64,000 nt of DNA. It comes from Kitasatospora acidiphila. GTDB lineage: Bacteria; Actinomycetota; Actinomycetes; Streptomycetales; Streptomycetaceae. A model generated the notes under the pieces. The model was not told the DNA's origin. It searched no databases and saw nothing but the letters and a program-made list of their open reading frames with translations. The position numbers and the translations under genes are program-made. Where the stretch lies: the NCBI RefSeq assembly GCF_006636205.1, contig NZ_VIGB01000003.1, positions 4,392,501 to 4,456,500 on the forward strand. Direction: 5' to 3'. Below, in pieces: positions 8,084 to 17,436 of the stretch (within the stretch, counting starts at the first letter, position 1; the number at the start of each line of letters is the position of its first letter).

Positions 8084-8440
8084 ATGGCCGTCCACGCAGA
8101 GCTCACCGCGATCACCATCGACTGCGCCGATCCCCGGGCCCTCGCCGAGTTCTACCGGAAGCTCACCGGCTGGGACATCGGGCAGGCTGACGACGACTTC
8201 GTCCAGCTGGGCCAGGGGACAGTCCAGTTGGCCTTCCAGCGGGTCGCCGACTACCGGGGGCCGAGCTGGCCCGACGCCGCAAAGCACGCCCACCTCGACT
8301 TCACCGTCGCCGACCCGGAGATCGCGGTGAAGGAACTGCTCGCAGCGGGAGCGGCCAAGCCCGAGTTCCAGCCCGGCGGGGACCAGTGGACCGTTCTCGC
8401 CGACCCCGAAGGCCATCTGTTCTGCCTCGCCTCAGCCTGA
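8084..8440 (+). CDS. VOC-family (glyoxalase/bleomycin-resistance fold) protein
   Basis: A 118-aa vicinal-oxygen-chelate domain protein with paired beta-alpha-beta-beta-beta modules: first ITIDCADPRALAEFYRKLTG, second HLDFTVADPEIAVKELLAAG, ending VLADPEGHLFCLA. This is the common actinobacterial single-domain glyoxalase-like family; substrates vary widely and cannot be predicted. ATG at 8084 follows AAGGGA at a good distance. It lies 16 bases before the SRPBCC gene and is probably co-transcribed with it. Confidence 0.82.
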   Translation: MAVHAELTAITIDCADPRALAEFYRKLTGWDIGQADDDFVQLGQGTVQLAFQRVADYRGPSWPDAAKHAHLDFTVADPEIAVKELLAAGAAKPEFQPGGDQWTVLADPEGHLFCLASA

Positions 8441-8456
8441 CCGGGAGTCGATCACC

Positions 8457-8870
8457 ATGGCCTCGATCCACAAGGAACTCATCGTCGACGCCCACCCCGA
8501 GCTGGTGTGGGCGGTGCTCAGCGACTACGGCGCGGTACACGAGCGCCTCGCACCCGGGTACGTCATCGACACCCAGCTGAACTCGGACACCCGCACCGTC
8601 ACCTTCGCCGACGGCACGATCGTCCTCGAACGGCTCGTCGACCTCGACCACCAGGCGATGCGCCTCGCCTACACGGTCATCGGCGGCAGCCTCCACCCGT
8701 CCCACCACCACGCTTCCATGCAGGCGCTGCCGGAAGGCGGCGGCCGGACGAGATTCGTGTGGCACACCGACGTCCTCCCCGATGCCCTGGCCGCACCGAT
8801 CGCCGAGTCCATGGAGCACGGCTCGGCGGTCATCCGGCGCGCCCTGGAGGCCGCGCAGCCGGGCAGCTGA
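8457..8870 (+). CDS. SRPBCC-family (polyketide cyclase/START-like) protein
   Basis: A 137-aa protein of the SRPBCC helix-grip fold, with the typical N-terminus SIHKELIVDAHPELVWAVLSD and a central hydrophobic ligand-binding pocket predicted from the alternating strands. These proteins bind small hydrophobic ligands or act in polyketide and lipid chemistry. It is the second gene after the VOC protein. A strong hairpin terminator follows at 8887-8922. No specific substrate is visible. Confidence 0.8.
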   Translation: MASIHKELIVDAHPELVWAVLSDYGAVHERLAPGYVIDTQLNSDTRTVTFADGTIVLERLVDLDHQAMRLAYTVIGGSLHPSHHHASMQALPEGGGRTRFVWHTDVLPDALAAPIAESMEHGSAVIRRALEAAQPGS

Positions 8871-8886
8871 ACTGCCCCTGCCAGGG

Positions 8887-8922
8887 CGGCCGTTCCGGGG
8901 CATCACTCACCCGGAACGGCCG
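8887..8922. terminator. Bidirectional hairpin terminator
   Basis: A perfect 13-bp inverted repeat (left arm CGGCCGTTCCGGG at 8887-8899, right arm 8910-8922, loop 10 bases) sits between two convergent genes, so it can serve both. Confidence 0.75.
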
Positions 8923-8929
8923 GCCGGGC

Positions 8930-9256
8930 CTACTCGCCGAACTCGTCGAACGCAGCGGTGAGGTCGGCCGCCACCGCCTGGGGGTCGCGGGCCTCGATGC
9001 GGTGACGTGGGATGAAGTAGACGAGCTCGCCGTCCTTGAACACGGCGAACGACGGCTCGGACGGCGGGATGTCCGCGATGTAGCTGCGGAACCGCGCGGT
9101 GGCCTCCAGATCCTGTTCGGCGAAGACCGTCAGCAGCCGGTCCGGACGCTTGGAGGCGTTCTCCAGGGCGAGGCGCACCCCCTGACGAGCCATCACCGCA
9201 GCGCCGTACACCGCATTGACGACCACCAGGGTCAGGCCAGTGTCGGCGTCCTTCAT
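8930..9256 (-). CDS. Bacilliredoxin (BrxA/BrxB)-like protein lacking the cysteine motif
   Basis: The sequence matches the BrxA/BrxB (YphP/YqiW) family along its length: TLVVVNAVYGAAVMARQGV, RPDRLLTVFAEQDLEATAR, PPSEPSFAVFKDGELVYF and IEAR then AFDEFGE. Family members carry Cys-Gly-Cys in the first block (NSVCGCA); here it reads AVYGAA, with no cysteine, so the de-bacillithiolation chemistry cannot operate in the usual way. Actinobacteria normally use mycothiol. The ATG at 9256 gives 108 aa and a shortened N-terminus; the frame is open upstream and a start nearer 9270-9350 (non-ATG) is likely, since family-like residues (AELLTADDVE) precede the ATG. Confidence 0.65.
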   Translation of the reverse strand: MKDADTGLTLVVVNAVYGAAVMARQGVRLALENASKRPDRLLTVFAEQDLEATARFRSYIADIPPSEPSFAVFKDGELVYFIPRHRIEARDPQAVAADLTAAFDEFGE

Positions 9257-9354
9257 GGCGGCTTCCACGTCGTCGGCAGTCAGCAGTTCCGCCCACCACG
9301 CAGCGCCGGACGTCAGGCCGTGATCTCCCGCCCAGGCGCGGTGCTGGCCATCTG

Positions 9355-9804
9355 TCAGCAAGCAAGCAGGAGTTCGGCTGCCGGGGTGTGGTTTCCGGTC
9401 GTGGCGGCTCCGGCCATTGCCGAGGCGGCCGTGGCCGGGTCGGTGCCGGGCGGCACCACCAGCAGCAGGAAGTGGTCCTGGAAGCCCCGAGTGACGCTGA
9501 TCGTCGCGTTGCTGCCGGTGAACCAGTTGATCCTGATCATCAGGTTGTTCACCACGATGGACCGGGGCACGCCGTCCCAGGCCGTGGTGTCGAGACCGAC
9601 CCGGATGATGCGCCCGAAGTGGGCGCCGAGCGCGGTGATCAAGTCCGGCAGCTCGACGGCGAGGTGCTTCGAGCGGGGCCACCAAGCCCCGTCGAAGACG
9701 CCCTCCCGCGACATCGACGGCTCAAGTAGCAGCCGCGGCAGCAGCGATTCATCGGCCGATGACCACAGCCCGGCAGAGGCAGGGAAGAAGAAGGTCGGCA
9801 TCAT
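9355..9804 (-). CDS. DUF5994 family protein
   Basis: A 149-aa protein containing the DUF5994 core: LPRLLLEPSMSREG, then FDGAWWPRSKHLAVELPDLI and a GRIIRVGLDTTAWD segment. The family is common in Streptomyces and of unknown function. The start at 9804 is supported by a 4-base ATGA overlap with the stop of a small upstream frame at 9801-9974. The bacilliredoxin-like gene lies downstream on the same strand, possibly in the same transcript. Confidence 0.75.
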   Translation of the reverse strand: MMPTFFFPASAGLWSSADESLLPRLLLEPSMSREGVFDGAWWPRSKHLAVELPDLITALGAHFGRIIRVGLDTTAWDGVPRSIVVNNLMIRINWFTGSNATISVTRGFQDHFLLLVVPPGTDPATAASAMAGAATTGNHTPAAELLLAC

Positions 9805-9974
9805 GCGGAGCCGCCCGTCTGGTCCACGAGGGACCAATCATGACCCAGGGCGACGTCGACGCTGATGCCGGTGTACGGAATGTCCTTGGTTGTCTCCCAA
9901 CGTACTCCGCGGCGCTCTTCCCCGGGGCCACCCGCCACCGGAGTAGCCTCGAAGACATCCAGGGCATCCCGCAT
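9801..9974 (-). CDS. Possible small protein coupled to the DUF5994 gene
   Basis: A short frame (57 aa from an ATG at 9974, beginning MRDALDVFEATPVAGG) whose TGA overlaps the ATG of the DUF5994 gene. It is open further upstream to a GTG at 10073, but that would run into the CBS gene on the other strand. The overlap and coding-like base use argue it is real. No family recognised. The same interval must also hold the CBS gene promoter. Confidence 0.4.
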   Translation of the reverse strand: MRDALDVFEATPVAGGPGEERRGVRWETTKDIPYTGISVDVALGHDWSLVDQTGGSA

Positions 9975-10052
9975 TCCGGTACTCGTTCCGGCTTCGTTCT
10001 GGGTGAAGGACAGCCCGGCGGCCCCTGATCGGGCAGCCGGAGACGGGAAACG

Positions 10053-10487
10053 GTGAAAACCGTGACCACTCACTCACCGCAGTCGGCACAGCGCGACCAC
10101 GGCCTCACGGTCGCCGACGCCATGGAAACCTGCGACTACCAGATAGCCGACGACAGCACCGTCGATCGCGCCAACGACATCCTGCACAGCGCCCACGTCG
10201 AGTACCTGCTCGTCCGCGACCACAACGGCCGCTGCGAGGGGCTGGTCACCCGCATCGGACTCCGCCCGTTCCTGGCCCGCTCCTGGTACACCGAGCGGAC
10301 CGCGATCAGCGCCACCTCGCACCAGCGGGGCCCGTTCGCCTGGCCGACCATGGGTCTGACCCTGGCCGCGCTCGCGATGCGCATCAAGCGCCTGGCGGTC
10401 TGGCCCGTCGTCGACGACGACGGCTACATCCTCGGCGTGCTCACGGCGGACCGCGCCACCGGCGTCCTCGCCGCCGCGCCCGCCTGA
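10053..10487 (+). CDS. CBS-domain protein
   Basis: A 144-aa protein with a pair of CBS motifs: TVADAMETCDYQIADDSTVD at the N-terminus and LAVWPVVDDDGYILGVLTAD at the C-terminus. CBS pairs bind adenosine nucleotides and act as energy sensors, usually fused to or partnering other proteins; here the protein is CBS only, a common actinobacterial stand-alone form. GTG start at 10053 with GGAGA about nine bases upstream. No obvious operon partner. Confidence 0.8.
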   Translation: MKTVTTHSPQSAQRDHGLTVADAMETCDYQIADDSTVDRANDILHSAHVEYLLVRDHNGRCEGLVTRIGLRPFLARSWYTERTAISATSHQRGPFAWPTMGLTLAALAMRIKRLAVWPVVDDDGYILGVLTADRATGVLAAAPA

Positions 10488-10645
10488 CCCGACAACCGCT
10501 CCCCGCCCCGTCCATGGAGTTTCGGACGGCTTGGGCCCGGCCGGGAGCGGAACCGTCACGAACACCGGTCGCACTCTCGCCACATCACCCGCCACCCGTA
10601 AGTGATGCAGTAGCATTGCACCTATTACACACTAAGGGGGCGGCA

Positions 10646-11299
10646 GTGCACGACGTCACGGTTGGCGAGCTCGTACGGATGTGGGTTGACGGCTGGATCG
10701 TCTCGCGCGGCGCGTCCGATCCGATCGAGCAGCCATGGGGATGGACGATCGACATGGGGCAGGCCACGCACGTGTCGCGGCATGTGCTGCCCGCTCCCCG
10801 CGAGGCAGACGTGCGCAAGATCGTGGCCGATACGAGTGCGCCGGGGACGTGGCTGAAGCTGTTCGCGGCGGAGGGCACCGTCCGGCCATGGCTGGGCCCT
10901 GGCTGGCAGTTCGACCAGGTCGCATGCCTGATGACCGTGCCGCTCGCCCCCGAGCGGCCCGAAGTTCCGGCCGGCTACACCCTGACCCGCTGGACCAGGG
11001 GCGGGGTCACCCGCGTGCTGGTCCGCACCTCCGAGGGGCACTTCGCCGCCCGCGGCCAGGTCGCCGCGACCGGCCGCAGCGCCGTCGTCGACCAGATCGA
11101 GACCGCCCCGGGACACCGGCGTCGCGGGCTCGGTGCCCTGGTGATGCGAACGCTGCAGGACACCGCCCACGCAGCCGGCGCCACCACCGGCGTGCTCGTC
11201 GCCACCCCTGACGGTCAGGCGCTCTACTCCACGCTGGGCTGGACCACCCACTCCCCCATGACCAGCCTGTGGTTCGAGCCGTCGGACAGCTCCTCCTGA
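10646..11299 (+). CDS. GNAT-family N-acetyltransferase
   Basis: A 217-aa protein whose C-terminal half is a GNAT domain: VVDQIETAPGHRRRGLGALV is the acetyl-CoA pyrophosphate-binding motif A (R-R-x-G-L-G), and the last strand reads ALYSTLGWTTHSPM. The N-terminal half, starting VTVGELVRMWVDGWIVSRG, is a second, degenerate module. GTG at 10646 was chosen because AGGGGG precedes it closely; the frame is open to 10514 but that segment looks non-coding. A relatively AT-rich stretch at 10605-10635 probably holds the promoter. Substrate unknown. Confidence 0.82.
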   Translation: MHDVTVGELVRMWVDGWIVSRGASDPIEQPWGWTIDMGQATHVSRHVLPAPREADVRKIVADTSAPGTWLKLFAAEGTVRPWLGPGWQFDQVACLMTVPLAPERPEVPAGYTLTRWTRGGVTRVLVRTSEGHFAARGQVAATGRSAVVDQIETAPGHRRRGLGALVMRTLQDTAHAAGATTGVLVATPDGQALYSTLGWTTHSPMTSLWFEPSDSSS

Positions 11300-11448
11300 C
11301 GCGCCGAGGCCCGGCGGAGTGGAGGCTGCACCGCCCGTGCAGCGGCCTCACGAGACAGCGAACCGCCGACCTGAAGCACCTGGAGGTGGAGCACTTGTCG
11401 CCGGCAGTCGCGCCGTCGCCGTGCTCGTCGCTGATCTTCTGCGAGACG

Positions 11449-11895
11449 CTACGGACAGATCAGTTCGATGGTCGGAAAGTAGGTCCGGTAGCGCGAGGCG
11501 TCGCGCGTGAGCAGTCGGTACCCACGCACAGCCGCATGCGCTCCGATGTAGAAGTCCGGCAGGGGCGCGGTCTTCTGCCCGCCACGCTTGCGGTACAGCA
11601 GGAATGCCTTGCCTGCAAGGAACCCGGCCTCGTAGGGGAGCGGCTCTCGGGCGAAGTCCGCGGTGGGCAGGACCGCGTCCAAGTCCTCGATCGCCGCGTA
11701 CGCCACCGAGACCTCGGCGTAGACGATCGGGTTGATCACCACCTCCCCCTCGTCCTGGGCGTTGGACAGCGCGGACTCCGACCAGTCGGCCCATTTCTCA
11801 TCGTCCGTCATCAGGTCGAGCAGCACACAGGAGTCGACCAACGTCACTGGTCGGCCCTCTCCCGGGCCGACCGGCCTCAACCGACTACTCGCCAC
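11449..11895 (-). CDS. PIN-domain toxin paired with an AbrB-type antitoxin
   Basis: A PIN nuclease of 148 aa from a GTG at 11895, or about 132 aa from a GTG at 11847 (VTLVDSCVLLDL). The acidic residues of PIN enzymes are visible: Asp in LVDSCV, Glu in VYAEVSV, Asp in LPDFYIGA and Asp in LLTRDASRY. The upstream start overlaps the antitoxin gene by 11 bases. A broken copy of this gene's 3' end lies at 6252-6352. As a VapC-like RNase it would act on RNA; target unknown. Confidence 0.85.
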   Translation of the reverse strand: MASSRLRPVGPGEGRPVTLVDSCVLLDLMTDDEKWADWSESALSNAQDEGEVVINPIVYAEVSVAYAAIEDLDAVLPTADFAREPLPYEAGFLAGKAFLLYRKRGGQKTAPLPDFYIGAHAAVRGYRLLTRDASRYRTYFPTIELICP

Positions 11896-12112
11896 GCAAG
11901 AGCTCCATGATCTCGTCCGTGGACATGCCGCCCGCAGCGCTTCCCCTCATCCGGCGGGCCACCCGCTGTCCTCTGGTGCCATGCCCCTCCCGGCGCACTA
12001 TCCGCAGGACGCCACCCTCCTCGATGACGTCCACCTCGTCCCCGGGTCGCAGACCGCACTTCTCGCGAATGTCTGCGGGGATGGTGACTTGTCCCTTGCT
12101 GTTGAGTCGCAT
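11885..12112 (-). CDS. AbrB/MazE-fold antitoxin
   Basis: A 75-aa protein with an N-terminal SpoVT-AbrB swapped-hairpin DNA-binding domain: MRLNSKGQVTIPADIRE then LRPGDEVDVIEEGG. The C-terminal tail (MSTDEIMELLRGE) would bind the PIN toxin encoded immediately downstream with an overlapping start. The ribosome site AGGAGGTGGGAG directly precedes the ATG at 12112. Autoregulation through the paired repeats at 12126-12155 is expected by family precedent. Confidence 0.85.
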   Translation of the reverse strand: MRLNSKGQVTIPADIREKCGLRPGDEVDVIEEGGVLRIVRREGHGTRGQRVARRMRGSAAGGMSTDEIMELLRGE

Positions 12113-12125
12113 CTCCCACCTCCTG

Positions 12126-12155
12126 TACCACGTAATACTGCTACCACGTAATACT
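12126..12155 (-). promoter_or_regulatory. Tandem operator repeats of the AbrB-PIN locus
   Basis: Two identical 14-bp copies of TACCACGTAATACT start at 12126 and 12142, a 16-bp period. Each contains a near-palindrome centred on ACGT. They lie 14 bases upstream of the antitoxin ATG, where the promoter must be, and look like a tandem binding site for the AbrB antitoxin. Confidence 0.6.
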
Positions 12156-12217
12156 AGACCGCACGTGTCCGCCCGGAAGCGGTGCGACCATCGCCCAGTC
12201 CTTTCGGGCGGCGCTGA

Positions 12218-12267
12218 ACATGGCTGTGGCTCGAGAGTCGGTCCAGACTCCCGAGCCACAGCCATGT
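12218..12267 (-). terminator. Terminator of thiC
   Basis: A 16-bp perfect inverted repeat (ACATGGCTGTGGCTCG at 12218-12233, complement at 12252-12267), with a further GAGTC/GACTC stem inside, lies eight bases after the thiC stop. It separates thiC from the AbrB-PIN locus transcribed in the same direction. Confidence 0.75.
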
Positions 12268-12274
12268 GCCGGGG

Positions 12275-14125
<1,851 letters not shown>

Positions 14126-14136
14126 CAGACCTTCTA

Positions 14137-14240
14137 CTCCCTACGCCGGCATTACCCGGTCAGGTTCCTGCGGTCGGCGCAGCGGTCGGCCCGTCCGTCG
14201 ACGGATCGTTCAGCGCCCTCTCAGCCCGGTGCTCCGAGCT
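14137..14240 (-). promoter_or_regulatory. TPP (THI-box) riboswitch upstream of thiC
   Basis: On the reverse strand the conserved THI-box elements occur in order: CTGAGA (complement of 14219-14224), ACCTGA (complement of 14160-14165) and the block GGGTAATGCCGGCGTAGGGA (complement of 14138-14157). The element ends about a dozen bases before the thiC start, with the ribosome site AGAAGG just after it, so ligand-dependent masking of translation initiation is the likely mechanism. Confidence 0.95.
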
Positions 14241-14247
14241 CCCGTTC

Positions 14248-14267
14248 GGCAGGCGGAAGTGCCTGCC
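14248..14267. repeat. Perfect 7-bp inverted repeat in the thiC leader
   Basis: GGCAGGC and its complement, separated by six bases, lie just upstream of the riboswitch. It may be a leader hairpin or a regulator site; nothing more can be said. Confidence 0.35.
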
Positions 14268-14425
14268 TGAAGACCTCCCCACGGTAACGGGCGGTCCGGC
14301 GGAGCGTCCAGAGGGGGTGCGGTCGGCGAGCGGGCGGCCCCGCCCTGGGCAGCCGTCGGTGCCCGGGGGCACACTGGGAGCTCGCCGACGGACGGCGAAG
14401 GTGCAGCGACGGGGGGGACGCAACG

Positions 14426-14632
14426 GTGATCGGATACACCGGACGGGTCACGGGCAGGGTCGGCGAAGGGCTGGTCGGCGAGGTGATGGTGCACGTGCCG
14501 GAACGGGTCGGCACCGAGGCCTTCCTGGCCTACCTGGCGGTGCCGGGCGACCAACTGCCGGTCGGGACCCCGGTGGTGGTGGTCGAGTACCAGCCGCCGC
14601 GGACCGTCTTCGTGGCCCCGACCACGGGCTGA
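14426..14632 (+). CDS. Small NfeD-like OB-fold protein
   Basis: A 68-aa protein of short beta strands: GYTGRVTGRVGEGLVGEVMV, then LPVGTPVVVVEYQPPRTVFV. The pattern and the PxGTxVxVVxxxxxxxxV ending resemble the C-terminal OB domain of NfeD proteins. NfeD proteins are encoded next to flotillins, and a flotillin-like gene follows at 14836 on the same strand, which supports the assignment. It lacks the membrane and protease parts of full NfeD. GTG start at 14426; a G-rich stretch precedes it. Confidence 0.6.
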   Translation: MIGYTGRVTGRVGEGLVGEVMVHVPERVGTEAFLAYLAVPGDQLPVGTPVVVVEYQPPRTVFVAPTTG

Positions 14633-14679
14633 CGCGGCACCAGCCGGGGGGTGCGGTGGATGGGCAGCGTGTCCGCACT

Positions 14680-14699
14680 TTGTCACCTCTGAGTGACAA
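14680..14699. promoter_or_regulatory. Palindrome upstream of the flotillin gene
   Basis: TTGTCACctctgaGTGACAA is a perfect 7-bp inverted repeat with a six-base loop in the 203-bp gap between the NfeD-like and flotillin genes. It is too weak for a terminator and has the size of a dimeric repressor site. Confidence 0.45.
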
Positions 14700-14835
14700 C
14701 ATCGGCGACACGCCGCCCCGGTATTCCCAACCGAATGGATCAAGCGCAGAATCTCCACTCGCCACCGCGTTCCGCGCAATCCTGCACAACCGAGCGCAGC
14801 CACGGAGCGGTGTGCCCTGAAGGGGGAAGCAGCCG

Positions 14836-16314
14836 ATGTTGATCGGCATCATCGCGGGGGCGGCAGTCGCCGCCGTCATTCTTCTGATCGTGCTGTTCAA
14901 GCTCTGCTGGCGCGTCGCCGAGCCGAACGAGGCACTGGTCATCTCCGGTTCCAACCACCGCACCGAAGGCGTCGGCGAGGGACTGGGCTTTCGGATCGTC
15001 ACCGGTCGCGGGACCCTGGTGACCCCGGGCATCCAGACCGTGCGCAAGCTCTCACTCGACCTCAACGAAGCCGAGCTGGATGTCGAGTGTGTGACCTCGC
15101 AGGGCATCCCGGTGCGGGTCAAGGGTGTGGTGATCTTCAAGGTCGGCGACGACATGGTGTCGATCGCCAACGCCGCCCGGCGCTTCCTGGACCAGCAGAA
15201 GCAGATGGGCAACCGGGTCCACAACGTCTTCGCCGGCCATCTGCGCTCCATCGTCGGCGGGTTGACGGTCGAGCAGATGATCCGCGACCGCGAGCGGCTC
15301 ACCGGTGAGACCCGGGCGGCCTCCGGCACCGAGATGGAGAAGCTCGGACTGATCATCGACTCGCTGCAGATCCAGGAGATCCTGGACCCGACCGGCTACA
15401 TCAAGAACCTGGCCGCGCCGCACGCCGCCGCCGTGCAGCGGGACGCCCGCATCGCGGCCGCCGAGGCCGACCGGGTGGCCACCGAGGCCGAGCAGGAGGC
15501 GTCCGCCCGCAAGGCCGAGGCAACCCGCAACTCCGGTATCCAGCAGGCCGGTTACCAGGCCGAGATGGACACCGCCGCAGCCCGCGCGCTGCAGGCCGGC
15601 CCGCTCGCCGAGGCCGCCGCCCGGCAGGAGGTCGTGGTCCAGGAGACCAAGGTCGCCGAGCTGGAGGGTCTGCGCAAGGAGCAGCAGCTGCAGGCGGAGG
15701 TCCGCAAGCCGGCCGACGCGCGCGCCTACGAGACCCGCACCAAGGCCGACGCCGACCGCGACGCCCGGATCTCGGCCGCCCAGGCGCAGGCCAAGGAGAC
15801 CGAGCTGAAGGCCGGTGCCGAGGCCAACCGGGTCAAGGTCGCCGCGCAGGCCGAGGCCGAGGCGACCAAGGCCCGCGGTCTGGCCGCCGCCGAGGCCACC
15901 CGGGCGACCGGTCAGGCCGAGGCCGCCTCCGCCGAGGCCAAGGGTCTGGCCGCCGCCGAGGCGGCCCGCGCCCTCGGTCTGGCCGAGGCCGAGGCGATCA
16001 AGGCCCGGGCCGCCGCGCTGGCGGAGAACCAGGAGGCCGTGGTCGCCCAGCAACTCGCCGAGAACTGGCCGGAGATCGTCCGGGCCGGGGCCGACGCCTT
16101 CGGCAACGTGGAGCACATGGTGCTGCTCAACGGCGCCGAGGGCATGGGCGAGATGTTCGCCAAGGCGCTCACCATGGGCGGCACCGGTCTCGGGCTGGCC
16201 CGCCAGCTGCTCGGCACGATGAACCCGGGCAGCGGCGAGGAGGCCAAGGACGCCAAGGAGGCCAAGCCGGCCAAGCCCGCGTCGCAGACGATCCCGCTGC
16301 AGGACGTGCAGTGA
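14836..16314 (+). CDS. Flotillin-like SPFH-domain membrane scaffold protein
   Basis: A 492-aa flotillin relative. It begins with one N-terminal membrane segment (GIIAGAAVAAVILLIVLF), followed by an SPFH/band-7 domain (about residues 30-200) and a very long Ala/Glu/Lys-rich coiled coil with repeated AEA-type units (about 200-400). A C-terminal region with a Lys/Glu tail ends TIPLQDVQ. Flotillins organise membrane microdomains and work with NfeD partners; a small NfeD-like gene lies upstream. The start ATG follows GGGGGAAG. A strong terminator follows at 16341. Confidence 0.88.
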   Translation: MLIGIIAGAAVAAVILLIVLFKLCWRVAEPNEALVISGSNHRTEGVGEGLGFRIVTGRGTLVTPGIQTVRKLSLDLNEAELDVECVTSQGIPVRVKGVVIFKVGDDMVSIANAARRFLDQQKQMGNRVHNVFAGHLRSIVGGLTVEQMIRDRERLTGETRAASGTEMEKLGLIIDSLQIQEILDPTGYIKNLAAPHAAAVQRDARIAAAEADRVATEAEQEASARKAEATRNSGIQQAGYQAEMDTAAARALQAGPLAEAAARQEVVVQETKVAELEGLRKEQQLQAEVRKPADARAYETRTKADADRDARISAAQAQAKETELKAGAEANRVKVAAQAEAEATKARGLAAAEATRATGQAEAASAEAKGLAAAEAARALGLAEAEAIKARAAALAENQEAVVAQQLAENWPEIVRAGADAFGNVEHMVLLNGAEGMGEMFAKALTMGGTGLGLARQLLGTMNPGSGEEAKDAKEAKPAKPASQTIPLQDVQ

Positions 16315-16340
16315 GCTGAACAGCCGTAAGGCACAAGGAG

Positions 16341-16392
16341 AACGCGGCCGCGACCGATCCCTCCCCCCGGAGGGACCGAGCGCGGCCGCGTT
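16341..16392 (+). terminator. Strong hairpin terminator after the flotillin gene
   Basis: Nested perfect inverted repeats: an outer 12-bp stem AACGCGGCCGCG (16341-16352 with 16381-16392) and an inner 7-bp stem TCCCTCC (16358-16364 with 16369-16375). It lies between convergent genes and can act in both directions. Confidence 0.8.
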
Positions 16393-16435
16393 CGGCTTTC
16401 TGTCGGCGGGCCGAAACCCGCCTGCGGCAGCTGTG

Positions 16436-17431
16436 TCAGCGCCGGTAGGCCTCGGCCAGTGCGGCGAAGACCGCCTTCGGCCGCCGGCCGCCCTCGGGCA
16501 GCACCGCCACCACCCCGTAACTGGCGAGGTCCAGGTCGTGGGCCGGGTCCTCGGGCCGGTGCGGAGCCTCGAAGTGCGCGAAGGTGAACCAGAACGCCGA
16601 GTCGACCCCCGCTTCCTCGAAGTCCGCGAGCAGCTCCCGCAGGTACCGCACCTGCTCCTGCTCGTCCCGGACCAGCGGCTCGGTGATGCACCGCGGCTCG
16701 GCGTCGTCGTCCACGACCGCCCACCCCATCCCGCCCCTGGCGCCCGCGCCCTGGTAGGCGCAGCAGCCGAACTCGGTGACCGCCACCGGCTTGCCGTGCT
16801 CGAAGGCACCCGCCAGCAGGTGGTGGAAGTGGTCGGCGTTGTGGGCGTCCCGGTAGGCGTCCACCCCGACGAGGTCGAAGCCCGACCAGTCCGGCTTCTC
16901 CCAGACGCCCGAGGCGTAGCTGATCCGGCCGCCGAACTCGGCCCGCACCCTCGGCAGCAGCTCGGCGAAGAAGGCGTTCACCCGGTCCGCGGTGCCGACC
17001 AGCGGCATCCGGTCGGGTGCGGTCAGCGCGGCCATCCGGCCGGCGAAGCCGTCGCCGGGGATGAACCCCTCGGCGAAGAGGCTGAGTTCGCAGCCGAGGA
17101 CGAGCACCACCTCGGCGCCCGAGCGGCGGATCCGCTCGGCCCGCCGCGCGCAGTCCAGGAAGAACGGGACCAGCTGATCCGCCGTCATGTTGCAGGGGAA
17201 GGGCGCGAACCAGACCTCGAGCCCGTGTGCGGCGGCGGCCTCGGCCGCGAGCTCGATCCGCTCCGGCAGGCCTCCGGAGATCCGCACCGCCGTGCAGTGC
17301 AGCTCCTCGGCGATCACCCGCAGTTCCTCGGCGACCTCGGCGGGGTCGAACCGGGGCCGGGAGAGGTCTCCCACCGGGGCGAACCCGGTGTCGTAGTTGA
17401 TGCCACGGCCACGTATCGGCTTGCCGGTCAT
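16436..17431 (-). CDS. Glycosidase-like TIM-barrel protein (clan A style)
   Basis: A 331-aa protein resembling clan-A glycoside hydrolases. Candidate catalytic glutamates are in VLVLGCELSLF (acid/base position) and in AVTEFGCC (nucleophile position), with the linking barrel strand GFDLVGVDAYRD. Similar actinobacterial proteins often carry the label abortive infection protein, without experimental basis that I know of. The ATG at 17431 was chosen because GGGGAG lies eight bases upstream; a GTG at 17440 overlaps the previous gene's stop but sits on that ribosome site. No signal peptide, so it acts in the cytoplasm. It is co-transcribed with the VC0807-like membrane protein. Confidence 0.6.
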   Translation of the reverse strand: MTGKPIRGRGINYDTGFAPVGDLSRPRFDPAEVAEELRVIAEELHCTAVRISGGLPERIELAAEAAAAHGLEVWFAPFPCNMTADQLVPFFLDCARRAERIRRSGAEVVLVLGCELSLFAEGFIPGDGFAGRMAALTAPDRMPLVGTADRVNAFFAELLPRVRAEFGGRISYASGVWEKPDWSGFDLVGVDAYRDAHNADHFHHLLAGAFEHGKPVAVTEFGCCAYQGAGARGGMGWAVVDDDAEPRCITEPLVRDEQEQVRYLRELLADFEEAGVDSAFWFTFAHFEAPHRPEDPAHDLDLASYGVVAVLPEGGRRPKAVFAALAEAYRR

Positions 17432-17436
17432 GGTGC

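Noticed and set aside
7213..8190. + strand frame of 325 aa
   Set aside because: Antisense shadow of the AraC regulator; its only coding-like part is the true VOC gene, in another frame.
9759..10028. + strand frame of 89 aa
   Set aside because: Opposite the small DUF5994-coupled frame; the - strand option is better supported by an ATGA overlap.
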